From Bacteroidia bacterium (GTDB lineage: Bacteria > Bacteroidota > Bacteroidia > Palsa-965), in NCBI GenBank assembly GCA_025454955.1, contig JALONL010000008.1, forward strand, positions 186,001 to 250,000: a DNA stretch of 64,000 nucleotides. Direction: 5' to 3'. Made by a program: the position numbers and the translations under genes. Below are positions 19,582 through 30,018 of this stretch, piece after piece. Position 1 is the first letter of the stretch, and every line of letters starts with the position of its first letter. The notes beneath the pieces were generated by a model. The model was not told the DNA's origin. It saw only the letters and a program-made list of their open reading frames with translations, and did not search any database.

Positions 19582-20868
19582 TTACGCGCGTTTACCAGCC
19601 ACCACCTCCGTCATTTTTTCCGGAGCCAGGTACTTTTGTGCCAGACCTTGCAACTCAGCAGCAGTGATGCTTTGCACCGTGTGCAGGAAGCGATTGTAGT
19701 ACTCGTAACTGAGGTTATAGCCGAGCAGCCCTTTGAGGCGGTCGGCGAGGGCGAAGGGGCCGTCGGTGCTGCGGAGGAATACGCCGGTCATGTAGTTGCG
19801 CACGAGTTCGAGTTCGTCGGCGGGGATTTCTTCCTGGCGGAGTTTGTCGAGCTCGGTGCGTATTTCGTGCAGCGTGGCGTTGGTGACATTTACACCTACT
19901 TCGGTGGAAATAACGAAATAGCCCGCGTGCTGCAACGATACAAGGCCGGAGCCAATGCCGTAGGTATAGCCTTTATCCTCGCGGATATTGGCCATGAGGC
20001 GCGAGCCGAAATACCCGCCCAGCACGGTGTTGAGCACCTGCATGGGGTGATAGTCGGCGTGGGTTTTGTTGAACAGCATACAACCAGTGCGTATGGCCGA
20101 TTGCAGCGCATCGTTCTTTTCGAGCGTGTGAATGAGCGCGGGATGCGTAACCGGCGCAGGCAGCGTAAGTGCCGATACAGGTTTCTCGCCCAGCGGCAAA
20201 GCTCCGAATGTTTTTTCGAGCTGGCCGATAACTTCGTCGGTTACCTTTCCGGCGGCAATAATGGTGCAGGCTGCGGGTGTGTAAAAGCTGCGGTGAAAAT
20301 TTACCAACTGCTCGCGGCCCAGACGGTCGAAGTCTTCGAGTTCGGCCTTGGCGCCGTAGGGATGCGTGGCGCCAAACAGGAACTCGGCAAAGCCGCGGCG
20401 GGCCATGTTGCCTACCTTGGCCGAATCAACCACAAATTTCTGGCGGCGGTTGCTAAGATATACTTCAAACTCGGCCGCCGGAAACACCGGCTCAAACAAC
20501 ATTGCCCGTACCAATGGCAGCACCGAGGGCAAATGGCGGTTGAGGCTGTAAAGCGTAAACGAAGCCACATCGTGCGTAGTTTCCGACTCAATGAATGCTC
20601 CGTAGTAATCGAGTTCCTCGGCAAGTTCTTCGGCGCTGCGTCCTGCTATGCCTTCGTCCAGCATATCGTTTACGGCGGTGGCCACCAGCGGCTGGGGCTG
20701 GCTGCGGATGCCGGCGGCAAACTGCCACTCTATTTTCACTACTTCCTGTGTGCCTGCATCGAGGCAAAATACGGGAATGCCGTTGCTGAGTTTCTGTTCG
20801 GAAGCCTGCAGCAAATGCACGTCTGTAACAGGCTGAAAGGCCGGAGCCAAAGTGCGGTCTAATGACAT
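19582..20868 (-). CDS. M16 family peptidase, non-catalytic subunit
   Basis: 428 residues with both M16 halves. The zinc motif HxxEH expected near residue 60 is absent (the equivalent stretch reads VATAVNDMLDEG). The C-terminal substrate-clamp signature is intact: YFGSRLMANIREDKGYTYGIG around residues 288-308, with the R...Y pair typical of the partner subunit. This is the known division of labour in two-subunit M16 peptidases of the processing-peptidase kind. The catalytic subunit is encoded just upstream with a 14-base gap, so the two form an operon and probably a heterodimer. No signal peptide is evident at the N-terminus (MSLDRTLAPAFQP), so a cytoplasmic location is likely. Confidence 0.93.
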   Translation of the reverse strand: MSLDRTLAPAFQPVTDVHLLQASEQKLSNGIPVFCLDAGTQEVVKIEWQFAAGIRSQPQPLVATAVNDMLDEGIAGRSAEELAEELDYYGAFIESETTHDVASFTLYSLNRHLPSVLPLVRAMLFEPVFPAAEFEVYLSNRRQKFVVDSAKVGNMARRGFAEFLFGATHPYGAKAELEDFDRLGREQLVNFHRSFYTPAACTIIAAGKVTDEVIGQLEKTFGALPLGEKPVSALTLPAPVTHPALIHTLEKNDALQSAIRTGCMLFNKTHADYHPMQVLNTVLGGYFGSRLMANIREDKGYTYGIGSGLVSLQHAGYFVISTEVGVNVTNATLHEIRTELDKLRQEEIPADELELVRNYMTGVFLRSTDGPFALADRLKGLLGYNLSYEYYNRFLHTVQSITAAELQGLAQKYLAPEKMTEVVAGKRA

Positions 20869-20882
20869 AGTATTTGCTGTAA

Positions 20883-22127
20883 TCAGGCGTGAGTATTGGT
20901 ATGATAATGCAGGGCCGAACAGTTGGTGCGGCGCAGTACTTCGGTGGCCGTGGCCTGTATGTGCGCGGCAGTTACACGGCGGTAGTTTTCCACTTCGTCG
21001 TTTACACGGGCCGCATCGCTCAGCAGCTCGAAATAGGCCAGATTCATGGCTTTGTCGAGCACACCCATTTCAGCAAACTGCAGCGACGATTCGACTTTGT
21101 TTTTCACCTTGTCCAGTTCCCTTTCGCTCACAGTTTCTGTACAAAGTTTATCGAGTTCGGCAAACACGGCGGCCTCGCCATCGTTGGTGCTTACACCTTC
21201 GTTGAGTTTGCCCGAAACCACAAACAGGCCTTTGTCCAAATCGCCCATTACATAAGCACTTATTTCGCTGAAAAGCTGTTGCTCTTTCACTAAGCGATTG
21301 TACAACCGCGATGAATTTCCGCGAGAGAGTATATCGGAAATCAGATCCATTGTATAAAATCCTTCGCTGCGGCGGTCGGTCATGTGAAACGCCATGTACA
21401 GCGCATCGTAAGGCACATCGCGTTTTACTTCGAGGCGGCGGTATTCGGTTTGTGCGGGTTCGGGCGGGAGGTTGCGCACGGGTTTGGTGCCGGGGGCAAT
21501 GGGCTGAAACCATTTTTCGGCCAGTGCTTTTACCTGTTCGGTATGCACATCGCCGGCCACTACCAGAATGGCGTTTGAGGGATTGTAATGTTTGGCGAAA
21601 AACGCTTTCACATCGCTCATTACAGCCTGTTCGATATGGGCTATTTCTTTGCCAATGGTAGCCCACTTGTAAGGGTGTACCTTGTAGGCCAGCGGACGTA
21701 GCAGCAGCCATACATCGCCGTAAGGCTGGTTGAGGTAGCGTTGTTTGAATTCTTCAATTACCACATTGCGCTGCACCTCCAGGCTTTTTTCCGAAAACGC
21801 CAGACTGAGCATCCTGTCTGATTCGAGCCAGAAACCGGTTTCGAGATTTTGAGCCGGCAGCGTAAGATAATAGTTGGTAATATCGTTTGAAGTGAAGGCG
21901 TTGTTTTCGCCACCCACGCGCTGCAAAGGCTCATCGTAGCTCGGAACATTTACCGAGCCGCCAAACATAAGATGTTCAAACAGGTGTGCAAAACCGGTGA
22001 GGTGTTCTTCCTCATCGCGCGCACCCACATCGTACAGAATATTGATACAGGCCAGCGGCGTGGCATTATCGTGGTGAACCAGTACACGCAGGCCGTTGGT
22101 TAATGTAAAACGGTCAAATTGAATCAT
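20883..22127 (-). CDS. M16 family zinc peptidase, catalytic subunit
   Basis: 414 residues from the ATG at 22127 (MIQFDRFTLTNGLRV). The frame extends 45 codons upstream but that part overlaps the promoter and reads like non-coding sequence. The inverted zinc motif is H48-L-F-E51-H52 in GFAHLFEHLMFGG, followed by the NAFTSNDITNYY segment and a conserved downstream Glu-containing helix (NVVIEEFKQRY). SSRLYNRLVKEQQL supplies part of the C-terminal half. It degrades or processes peptides together with the non-catalytic partner encoded 14 bases downstream. Transcription probably starts from the TAACTTTG box at 22172-22179. Confidence 0.95.
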   Translation of the reverse strand: MIQFDRFTLTNGLRVLVHHDNATPLACINILYDVGARDEEEHLTGFAHLFEHLMFGGSVNVPSYDEPLQRVGGENNAFTSNDITNYYLTLPAQNLETGFWLESDRMLSLAFSEKSLEVQRNVVIEEFKQRYLNQPYGDVWLLLRPLAYKVHPYKWATIGKEIAHIEQAVMSDVKAFFAKHYNPSNAILVVAGDVHTEQVKALAEKWFQPIAPGTKPVRNLPPEPAQTEYRRLEVKRDVPYDALYMAFHMTDRRSEGFYTMDLISDILSRGNSSRLYNRLVKEQQLFSEISAYVMGDLDKGLFVVSGKLNEGVSTNDGEAAVFAELDKLCTETVSERELDKVKNKVESSLQFAEMGVLDKAMNLAYFELLSDAARVNDEVENYRRVTAAHIQATATEVLRRTNCSALHYHTNTHA

Positions 22128-22171
22128 ACTTCGGCACTGTACGGCTATTAGTGAATGCCGGAACAGGAGTG

Positions 22172-22179
22172 CAAAGTTA
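22172..22179 (-). promoter_or_regulatory. -7 promoter box of the M16 operon
   Basis: TAACTTTG on the minus strand, 44 bases before the chosen ATG at 22127. It supports that start over the longer frame beginning at 22262, which would be upstream of the promoter. Confidence 0.6.
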
Positions 22180-22258
22180 CGGGGATTTTTTTGGGGTGAA
22201 TGGTTAAATGTGAAGCGGTATGAAAATGCTCCGGTTTTGAATTTCCGTTTCCGAAAAA

Positions 22259-23302
22259 TCACCTCACAATTACAAGCATCAGGCTTTCGCGGTTTATCTG
22301 CTCGTTTACAGTAAGTTTTGCCGCTACGTAAGCCCCGGGCGGCAACCCCGAAATATCAAACTGATACTCATTTTGCTCGGGCATAAGAGGAGCCGTAAAC
22401 ACAAGTTGCCCTGCCAGATCGAAAAGCTGGAAGCTGGCAGTTTCACTTTGTTTTACGTATGTAATTACTCTTATTCTATCGGTGGCCGGATTGGGGTGTA
22501 TTGTAAAGCCTTCTGCCGGTGCCGGAGCGGTAACAGGTGCCAAGGGGCGGGGTGGCGGAATGGTGTCGTTGCAGTCTAAGCATACCAGATTGAAATCGTC
22601 GAAAAGATAATAAGATCCATTACCCGTAGGCCTCACCCTGCATTTCATCTGACCTACTGAATCTGTTACGCCAACTGTCATATATTTTTCTCCGCCTCCG
22701 GCTGTAAATGTATCACTCACAAATACCCAATCGGAGGTATCAGTAATACATTGCCCGTCATCGGTACCAGCCATCATTGGAGCGTCAATGTACATACTTG
22801 AATAAGTTTGTTGATTATAGTGTATCAGCCGGTTTGTGGTAAATACTGCCCCTATTCTGTCAAGTCCCAAAGAGGAAACATTTGAAAGCCTCACATAGAA
22901 CTCAAACAGATACGTTTTACCGGCCCGTAATGTATCGTTCAATTCGTTGGCAATGTACTCCTCTCCCATTCCAATAACTGAACCGACAAAGGCATTACCA
23001 CTGTGCGGCCCACAAAAACCGATTTGATTAAGCATATCTTCGGGCGGGTTATTTCCCCAGCAGTCAGCATAATTTCCCCAGGCAACCGGGTAATTTATAC
23101 AACCAAAACCGGAAAGATTGCCGTAAGCTATATAGTCGCTGGTTCCGTAAGTAGGATTATACCAGAATTTGGGCCAATATCCTGTAGTGCAAGAGTCTTT
23201 ATCTTCAAAGCCGGGGTTTGCAATAAGGTTAGTCTGACCAGACATTGTGGAACAACTTAATCCGGCAAGGATTAACTGAATGGCCATCAAAATTTTCTGC
23301 AT
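22259..23302 (-). CDS. T9SS type A secreted protein with jelly-roll (galactose-binding-like) domain
   Basis: 347 residues. Signal peptide about 1-22 (MQKILMAIQLILAGLSCSTMSGQ). Residues about 25-245 look like a carbohydrate-binding jelly roll: NLIANPGFED at the start, AGKTYLFEFYVRLS in the middle, and a SYYLFDDFNLVCLDC strand at the end. A Pro-rich linker (PPPRPLAPVTAPAP) leads to a type A sorting domain with TIHPNPATDRI, FDLAGQLV and LPPGAYV. It is the second gene after the giant PKD/beta-helix protein, 54 bases apart on the same strand, so they may act together at the surface, for example in polysaccharide binding. No enzyme motif seen. Confidence 0.88.
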   Translation of the reverse strand: MQKILMAIQLILAGLSCSTMSGQTNLIANPGFEDKDSCTTGYWPKFWYNPTYGTSDYIAYGNLSGFGCINYPVAWGNYADCWGNNPPEDMLNQIGFCGPHSGNAFVGSVIGMGEEYIANELNDTLRAGKTYLFEFYVRLSNVSSLGLDRIGAVFTTNRLIHYNQQTYSSMYIDAPMMAGTDDGQCITDTSDWVFVSDTFTAGGGEKYMTVGVTDSVGQMKCRVRPTGNGSYYLFDDFNLVCLDCNDTIPPPRPLAPVTAPAPAEGFTIHPNPATDRIRVITYVKQSETASFQLFDLAGQLVFTAPLMPEQNEYQFDISGLPPGAYVAAKLTVNEQINRESLMLVIVR

Positions 23303-23356
23303 GACTACATGAGATAGATGATTAAAATGTAAGTCACCTACAATGTTACTTTATTG

Positions 23357-26300
23357 TTATTCAACAATTATAGTAACTTTTGTGGAATAACTACTCCCTA
23401 CATTTGAGGATATTTCAATGAGCAGGCAATATACTCCTGCGGCGAGAGAAGTAACATTTACCGAGTTTGTCCCTTCCGGCACACCAGCCTGAACAAGTTT
23501 ACCGGTCTGATCGAAAATCCGGTAGGCTTTAAACTGGTCATCTCCATCAATATTTATATATACTATTTCGTTAGATGGCACTGGATAAACCATTGGCTCA
23601 ACCAGTGCTGCTGGCTGTACAGCCATTTTGGCCGAATACAGGGGCTGTGTGCAAATTGTATCATCCACAAGAATCCTCAGGCTATTTCGTGCTGCATACA
23701 CAGCTATACCTCCCTGAACAGGATTTTGAAGGGCGATAGACAGCAGCGTGGCTGTATCAGATGTGGTAAGTTCTGCATTCGGGTTGGCATGGCTGGCAGA
23801 ATAAATATCAAGCACTGATTTAAGATTATATTCCGACATATCCTGCTCCATAATCATACCTGTAAGCCAGTTTACCACCAGTGTATCGCCTTCCTGCGCA
23901 GCCTGTTGAACCATTTCAAACTCATCCCAGTTTTGAGACAGACAGTTGTTGTAAAAGGTCTGGTATCGAATATCATCAACCGTTCCCAGATTGAGCCACT
24001 GCGGATGCTCACTGAGCAATTGAAACAAATCCTGAATATGATACCTGAGCATATCTTCATCCAGTGAATCAGTTTCTATTGTGTGAAGGAGGCTTCCTGC
24101 TTTAGTTTCCCGCAACAAAAGTTCACTTTGAGCCAGGATATACTGCCCGCATACATTTGTACCGGAAGTACCAAGAATCAATCCCTGGCAACCGAAGAAA
24201 GAAGTATCAGGATCATTCCATTGAGTATTTGCTACTACCCTTCCATCTACTTTGAATTGACCTATGATATTTACAAAATTATTGCCTGTCCAGTCGATGG
24301 ATAATGTTTGAGGATTTTGAATCTGATGGCCTATATCACATGTTAAATTCGGCATTGTTCCTCCAAAATAACATCCAGTAAAACAACTTTGAAAAGTATT
24401 ACATGGTAATAAACTATTGCTACAGATATCAGTACCGGAAATACCCGTACCCATTTGTACAAAAACGTTGTCTGATACCTGCGAACGGGCGCTGTTTTCG
24501 AGACTTATACCCCTCAGGTAAAATTCATTCATAGCGGATGGAAAAAATATTCCTTGTTTCATAATAAGGTTTGTATCGGCAATTACTTCCTTACAATAGC
24601 TGAGCCTGATACCGTGATGAATACCATACCCTCCCGAAGAAACAGCCTGATAAGCGGTAAAGGGATTACCAAACTGCACCACATTATTCGTAACCAACGC
24701 CCCCGTACTGCCTTTAATATTCGAAAGAAAAATCCCCGTTTGCACCCTCGAAACCGTATTCCGATCGACCCAAACTGAAGCAGGTGCAAAAAGCACATTG
24801 GCGATATAAATACCCGTTCCCCGCTGCAAACTCACACTGGCTGCCGATTGCTGAATGTTGTTTCGGGCCACCGTAACCGTGGCATCGGGCACATCGAGCA
24901 TGCTTACGGCCTGGCGGAAACGATAGCCGTTGTTCTGATTGGTAAACGTATTATCGGAAACCGAAATCGTGCGTTGCGGACAGTACATTACTTCCACGCC
25001 GATTTCAGATGTGGCGGATACGGTGTTACCGAAGAAATACAAATCGGTTTCGGTGCGGGCCGAAAGGGCAATGCGACAGGTGTCGAATGTGCAGCTTTCG
25101 CCGGGGGTATAGCCGCCTGCGGTGGTTTGTACGGTGGAAAATACGGGGGTTTTACTTCCCTCGGTAAGAATACCGAAACCACTTACCGGGCCATGTGGTG
25201 TGCCAAAGTCGATGCGGCGAAACTGGCTGTTGTGTACAATGAGATTGGACTGAAGCGAATGAATACCAATGTTTACACGCCTGAATACGTTGGGCTGTGC
25301 AGCGGCATCGCCAATTTGCACGGCGGCATTGGTTTCAATGCGTATGGCTTCGAGTGTGCGCTGTGTGCCGGCGGGAAGTGCCGGAAATGCGGGCAGAAAT
25401 GCGGCATTCATGGTAAACAGTGTGCCACGCACAATGCCGGTATGGGGCTGGTAATATTGCCTTACCTGCAAGTCATACACGCTATTCTGCATCACGGCAT
25501 TGTCGAGCTCAAAATGTCCGCCCGCAAGTGAAACAATGCCGTTTTTCGACTGCTGGATAAGACTGCCGTTTATGACCTGAATTGATGCCGAACTTCCGTG
25601 TACATAAATTCCGTCCCACATCATACCGCAGGCCGTGGCTATGTGGCTGTTGTCGAACGTGAGTGTCTGACCCGGATTTACGTCAATCACTGCATTGGTT
25701 CCGGGATGTATGGCTGTGCAGTTGATAAAAACAAAAGGTACATCCACAGTGAAAACTCCGTTTATCACAATATCGTTGGGTGGTAATGACGTAAATGTAT
25801 TTCCGCTGATAAACGGTGCCAGCAACTGATTGCCCAGCACAGCCGATGCAGTGGTATTGTTGAAATAGATTTTGCCTGCGGTATTCGTACTTGAATAAGG
25901 CGTACCGGTATTGCAGCAGCCACTTACAAACAACGTATCGCTTGCCGTACAATCGAGCGGAAAGCGTGTGGCATACAATACCACGTAGCCGCCGTTTATG
26001 CCCCAACTCACATCTATACTGCATCCGTTTGGCGAAGGCGTGCCCGTGCCGCCCACCACCTGCCAGGTATATATAGTACCGCTTTCGCACGGAGCTGTGT
26101 AGGTAACGGTGCCGTTTCCGCAGTTGTTTACTGCATAGCCGCCAATACTGGCATCGGGAGGCAAAGGCGCAGTAATGTATTGCGAAAACGACGACTGCGA
26201 ACCATCGGTAAGTGTAATGGTGAGTGTTACGAGGTAAGAATTGCCGGGCACCGTAAAATTGTGCCATACGGTTTGTCCGCTTGCAGTATTGTATATGCCC

Positions 26301-27538
26301 GATGCCGGATCGCCAAAATCCCATACACGGTTTACAATGTCGGTTGGGCAGGCGGACGAATCATCAAACCTTACCCGGCAGTCGTTGGTGTAGGTAAACA
26401 GTGGTTTGGGACCAAAATGAATAAACTGTGTCACACTGTCGCGGCCGCATTCATCCCATACCACCAGCGAAACGGTGTGACTGCCACCGGTAAAGGGCGG
26501 ATAATAAAACGGATGCGAATTGTCGAAACTAATCATCGAATCACACCCGCCCATTGGGCCCGAACCAGTACAGTTGTAGTAAGGAATCCCATCCACATAA
26601 AACTGAATGTGCGAAAGATCATTACCCGTTGAAAACAACCTGAGCGTATCGCTCAGGCAACCGTTTTGCCCCGTAACCAGCAACTGTGCCGAAACCGGCG
26701 GCTTTACTTCAATCTGTAGCGATACTCCCGTACACAACACAAAAGTTTGTGTGGAAGGATTGAGCCAGTAGTAACCTAATTCTGCCGTATAAATTCCGGG
26801 CACCGGATACGAACAGGTAAATGAAACTCGTGTGGTATCAATATAGTTTCCATTGCAGGAGCCACCCACGAAACGCCATCCGGCATAAAAAGTACCTGTA
26901 AGCGTATCGCCCAGCGGATAGCCTTGATTGGAAGAGGCGTGTGTTAATACAATTGGCTGATTTGCACAAATTGTGGCTTGTATTCCGCAATATGTGGGCT
27001 GGTAATCCCAATTTAAAAAATCCTGATCGTAACATCCTCCCAAACCCATCTGGTTAGTATCATTCACCTGCATTCCCCACCAAGCCAGCAGGGGCAAAGG
27101 CACCACCGAAAGGCCAAAGCGCGCCTGCGGCGGACAATTTACACACGGAGACGGTCGTAGAAGTTCTATATAATACGTTGTGCCTGCTGTTAAGGAGGAA
27201 AGTTTCAGTGCGGTTTGTCCGTACGGAGCAGCCAACAGCGAAGCCGTTTGAATCTGCGAAAGATTACTGCACACACCCTCATACACATTCAAAGTATGCA
27301 CAGGCGAATAATTGCCCGACCAGGCCGTAAACCTCAGCAATATTTCATTGGCCGGTGCAGTAAATTTGTACCAGAACTGACTGCTGCTTATTACCGTATC
27401 GGTAATATTGCTGAAAGCCACTGCCGACGAGCAGTTGGCACCTGTCTGTGCTTTTGCCTGATAACTAATACCACTTAGCATAAAGGCAATAAAAAGCATA
27501 CCCGCCCCAAGGGCAGAAAAGGAGTAATTTATTTTCAT
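23357..27538 (-). CDS. T9SS type A giant protein with PKD and right-handed beta-helix regions
   Basis: 1,393 residues. Signal peptide about 1-30 (ending YQAKAQT). Order: an N-terminal PPC-like module with WYKFTAPANEILLRF, a region with Cys pairs, a PKD-like module (RVWDFGDPASG, HNFTVPGNSYLVTLTITL) around 400-470, then a long right-handed beta-helix (about 600-1080) with repeated NxVxxxQxGI turns, such as DNTFTNQNNGYRF and VTNNVVQFGNPF, as in pectate-lyase-like folds. It ends with the type A domain PVPSNEIVYINI, RIFDQTGKLV and AAGVYCLLIEI. The beta-helix suggests polysaccharide binding or cleavage but no catalytic residues could be assigned. The first of two genes on this strand. Confidence 0.9.
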   Translation of the reverse strand: MKINYSFSALGAGMLFIAFMLSGISYQAKAQTGANCSSAVAFSNITDTVISSSQFWYKFTAPANEILLRFTAWSGNYSPVHTLNVYEGVCSNLSQIQTASLLAAPYGQTALKLSSLTAGTTYYIELLRPSPCVNCPPQARFGLSVVPLPLLAWWGMQVNDTNQMGLGGCYDQDFLNWDYQPTYCGIQATICANQPIVLTHASSNQGYPLGDTLTGTFYAGWRFVGGSCNGNYIDTTRVSFTCSYPVPGIYTAELGYYWLNPSTQTFVLCTGVSLQIEVKPPVSAQLLVTGQNGCLSDTLRLFSTGNDLSHIQFYVDGIPYYNCTGSGPMGGCDSMISFDNSHPFYYPPFTGGSHTVSLVVWDECGRDSVTQFIHFGPKPLFTYTNDCRVRFDDSSACPTDIVNRVWDFGDPASGIYNTASGQTVWHNFTVPGNSYLVTLTITLTDGSQSSFSQYITAPLPPDASIGGYAVNNCGNGTVTYTAPCESGTIYTWQVVGGTGTPSPNGCSIDVSWGINGGYVVLYATRFPLDCTASDTLFVSGCCNTGTPYSSTNTAGKIYFNNTTASAVLGNQLLAPFISGNTFTSLPPNDIVINGVFTVDVPFVFINCTAIHPGTNAVIDVNPGQTLTFDNSHIATACGMMWDGIYVHGSSASIQVINGSLIQQSKNGIVSLAGGHFELDNAVMQNSVYDLQVRQYYQPHTGIVRGTLFTMNAAFLPAFPALPAGTQRTLEAIRIETNAAVQIGDAAAQPNVFRRVNIGIHSLQSNLIVHNSQFRRIDFGTPHGPVSGFGILTEGSKTPVFSTVQTTAGGYTPGESCTFDTCRIALSARTETDLYFFGNTVSATSEIGVEVMYCPQRTISVSDNTFTNQNNGYRFRQAVSMLDVPDATVTVARNNIQQSAASVSLQRGTGIYIANVLFAPASVWVDRNTVSRVQTGIFLSNIKGSTGALVTNNVVQFGNPFTAYQAVSSGGYGIHHGIRLSYCKEVIADTNLIMKQGIFFPSAMNEFYLRGISLENSARSQVSDNVFVQMGTGISGTDICSNSLLPCNTFQSCFTGCYFGGTMPNLTCDIGHQIQNPQTLSIDWTGNNFVNIIGQFKVDGRVVANTQWNDPDTSFFGCQGLILGTSGTNVCGQYILAQSELLLRETKAGSLLHTIETDSLDEDMLRYHIQDLFQLLSEHPQWLNLGTVDDIRYQTFYNNCLSQNWDEFEMVQQAAQEGDTLVVNWLTGMIMEQDMSEYNLKSVLDIYSASHANPNAELTTSDTATLLSIALQNPVQGGIAVYAARNSLRILVDDTICTQPLYSAKMAVQPAALVEPMVYPVPSNEIVYINIDGDDQFKAYRIFDQTGKLVQAGVPEGTNSVNVTSLAAGVYCLLIEISSNVGSSYSTKVTIIVE

Positions 27539-27999
27539 GGATAAAACGAATAGGTAAATAACCGCCCTAGCTCATGCACGAAGCATGAGAAAAACGATAC
27601 AAAACCAGGATTGGGAATGGATGTGAGCCTTTTATCTGCGGGTTATTTTGCCCACATTATCGGGCAACACCACAGACGGCCGGAGAAAAATTGTAAATCA
27701 GATTGTTCAGAATGCCAGAGGCATTTTATCAGTAATCAGCCAAACAGTTTATTTTTGCCTGTACTGATAGTTCCCTGTGTTATTCAGGCGCAGGAGAATG
27801 AAGAAGTGAAATATTCATTGTGTAAGGGTTTTATTTTTTTGAGAATACTGCTGTTTGTGTTTTTGATATACAAATATAAATTACATTTTTTATAATAAAA
27901 TAGTTATATGTGATGATTTTTCATCAACAAATAGTAGGAACAAAACTAAACTGAAACAGTAAAATGAGTAAGGCTGGCAGAAACGCAGCAGCCGATAAA
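27539..27999. other. Gene-free spacer, AT-rich towards the right
   Basis: No supportable gene. The left side must carry the promoter of the giant at 23357-27538. TGATGA-tttt-TCATCA (27911-27926) is a perfect small dyad that could be an operator or hairpin. CATGCACGAAGCATG near 27,574-27,588 is another short dyad. Confidence 0.5.
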
Positions 28000-28419
28000 T
28001 TACTCAGCGGTATCTCTCTTCTTAGCCCTACCCATCAGCATCATCAACAACACCACACCCAGCAACCCGTCTGAAATCCCCCCGCTCAGCATCATCCATT
28101 TCCCTTCGCCCTGTACAAACAACATTACCCAGAACGCAGCCGCCAGCAGTTTACCCAATCCGCCAATGAGAAACACCCCGCGGTTGGCGGCCGGATTCAT
28201 GGCTGCCATGAAATAGCCTATGCCCATAATGAACACAAAGCCCCAGAACGTCTGGTGATACATGGGTACAAACGGAAAAGTAAGTTCAGCATCGGGCTGG
28301 CGCAGGAAAAACTGGCTGAAGAAAAATGCGGGCGATACCAAGGCTATAATGGCTGCAATTATATTGAGGGCTGCCATTGCAAGCAGCAACTGACGCTGGT
28401 AACGGAAAATGAAATTCAC
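28000..28419 (-). CDS. Small integral membrane protein, four predicted helices
   Basis: 139 residues, strongly hydrophobic. Membrane segments at about 11-32, 51-72, 82-101 and 108-128, with a Lys/Arg-rich C-terminal tail (GRAKKRDTAE) likely in the cytosol. I do not recognise the family; the pattern resembles small uncharacterised Bacteroidota membrane proteins of the DUF4345/DoxX size class, but no motif decides it. It follows the ornithine aminotransferase gene by 30 bases on the same strand and is probably co-transcribed. Start MNFIFRYQRQ at 28419 is the only reasonable Met. Confidence 0.75.
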   Translation of the reverse strand: MNFIFRYQRQLLLAMAALNIIAAIIALVSPAFFFSQFFLRQPDAELTFPFVPMYHQTFWGFVFIMGIGYFMAAMNPAANRGVFLIGGLGKLLAAAFWVMLFVQGEGKWMMLSGGISDGLLGVVLLMMLMGRAKKRDTAE

Positions 28420-28449
28420 TGCGCGAAAGTGTAAAACGGGGTGATAAAA

Positions 28450-29685
28450 TTATTCGAACGAAAGAATGGTTTTGCGGATGATAGCCACGCACTCACGAAG
28501 CTGCTCTTCGGTAATCACCAGCGGGGGGGCAAAGCGGATAATATCGCCGTGTGTGGGTTTGGCAAGCAGTCCGTTTTCTTTCAGGCGCAGGCATACTTCC
28601 CAGGCGGTGATGCCGTTTTGTGGTTCAATTACAATGGCGTTGAGCAGACCTTTTCCGCGCACGGCGGTAATGCGTTTCGATGGAATGGCGCGGAGTTCGT
28701 GGCGGAGAATTTCGCCGAGGCGTTCGGCGTTTTCGGCCAGTTTTTCGTCTTTCAGCACCTGCAGGGCTTCCATGGCTACGCGGCAGGCCAGCGGGTTGCC
28801 GCCGTAGGTGGAGCCGTGTTCGCCGGGTTTAATGGTAAGCATTACCTCGTCGTTGGCCAGCACGGCCGATACGGGCATAATGCCGCCCGAAAGGGCTTTG
28901 CCGAGTACGAGCAAATCTGGCTTCACGTTTTCGTGATCGCAGGCCAGCATTTTGCCGGTGCGGCAGAGGCCGGTTTGTACCTCGTCGGCAATCATTAGCA
29001 CATTATGCTTTGTGCAAAGCTCGCGCACGCCGCGCAGGTAGCCTTCGTCGGGCACCACCACGCCGGCTTCGCCCTGAATGGGTTCAAACATAAATCCGGC
29101 CACATGCGGATCGCTCAGCGCCTGATCCAATGCGGACAGGTTGTTGTAAGGCACAATCACATAGCCCGGCAGGTAGGGGCCAAAATTGGTATAGCTGTCG
29201 GGATCGGTAGAGGACGAAATGGCAGCCAGGGTGCGGCCCCAGAAATTGCCTTCCACAAACACCATTTTGGCCTGGTTGGCCGGAATTCCTTTTTTCACAT
29301 ACCCCCAGCGGCGGGCCAGTTTGAGGGCAGTTTCGCCGCCTTCCACGCCGGTATTCATGGGCAGCACCTTATCGTAGCCGAAATAGCGGGTAATGTAACG
29401 CTCGTATTCGCCCAGCACATCGTTGTAAAATGCACGCGAAGTGAGCGTGAGCTTTTGTGCCTGCATGGTTAACGCCGCAATAATGCGCGGATGACAATGT
29501 CCCTGATTGACCGCCGAATACGCCGAAAGGAAATCGTAATACTGCTTCCCCTCCACATCCCACACAAACACACCCTCGCCGCGTTCAAGCACGACAGGAA
29601 TGGGATGATAATTGTGCGCTCCGTAGCGCTCTTCAAGGCTCATCAGTTCTTCGGAACGGGTCATAGCAGCGGTAATTGCAGACAT
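28450..29685 (-). CDS. rocD: Ornithine--oxo-acid aminotransferase
   Basis: 411 residues. Converts ornithine and 2-oxoglutarate to glutamate-5-semialdehyde and glutamate in arginine/proline metabolism, PLP-dependent, cytosolic. It carries OAT-specific blocks: [51 protein letters not shown] and [20 protein letters not shown] residues are D234 in [10 protein letters not shown] and Lys263 in [10 protein letters not shown]. Length matches the family. A TACCTTTG box lies 62 bases upstream. A different class III aminotransferase is encoded at 55734-56933, so the two should not be confused. Confidence 0.96.
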   Translation of the reverse strand: MSAITAAMTRSEELMSLEERYGAHNYHPIPVVLERGEGVFVWDVEGKQYYDFLSAYSAVNQGHCHPRIIAALTMQAQKLTLTSRAFYNDVLGEYERYITRYFGYDKVLPMNTGVEGGETALKLARRWGYVKKGIPANQAKMVFVEGNFWGRTLAAISSSTDPDSYTNFGPYLPGYVIVPYNNLSALDQALSDPHVAGFMFEPIQGEAGVVVPDEGYLRGVRELCTKHNVLMIADEVQTGLCRTGKMLACDHENVKPDLLVLGKALSGGIMPVSAVLANDEVMLTIKPGEHGSTYGGNPLACRVAMEALQVLKDEKLAENAERLGEILRHELRAIPSKRITAVRGKGLLNAIVIEPQNGITAWEVCLRLKENGLLAKPTHGDIIRFAPPLVITEEQLRECVAIIRKTILSFE

Positions 29686-29746
29686 GGTCTTTGATTTTTC
29701 AGGTACCGGGCCGTTTTGCGGGCATCAGGCAGCCTGTTTTCGTGTG

Positions 29747-29754
29747 CAAAGGTA
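29747..29754 (-). promoter_or_regulatory. -7 promoter box of rocD
   Basis: TACCTTTG on the minus strand, exact match to TAnnTTTG, giving a leader of about 55 bases. Confidence 0.55.
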
Positions 29755-30018
29755 ACGAAAACCGCCATCACGGCGAAAACAATACCAGGACCGTCAATCG
29801 TTAACTGAAAACCGGGTTTCACTAACCGGGCATATTGGGGGTGACTGATTATTACAATATTTACTACGGTTTCATTAATGATTGTCTGATACACACACTA
29901 GTGAGCCGCCTGCTGCCGGATAACCTCAACTCCGATCTGTCAGCGGCCGGTAATAATGGTCGCGGTAACCTCTTCGGCCATCAGGAAGAAACAGTACGGG
30001 GGCGTTCTGTTTCATCTT
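29755..30018. other. Spacer with no clear gene, upstream of a plus-strand terminator
   Basis: There is no convincing coding sequence on either strand; a 60-codon plus-strand frame (from a GTG near 29,841 to 30,020) is the only candidate and has no family resemblance. Because the next element is a terminator oriented for plus-strand transcripts, this stretch may encode a small RNA. Confidence 0.4.

Noticed and set aside
19558..20862. Plus-strand open frame of about 430 codons
   Set aside because: Antisense to the M16 non-catalytic subunit gene, which has the family's clamp motif; no independent support.
27611..27895. 94-codon plus-strand frame
   Set aside because: TTG start in an AT-rich spacer, composition unlike a protein, no family support.
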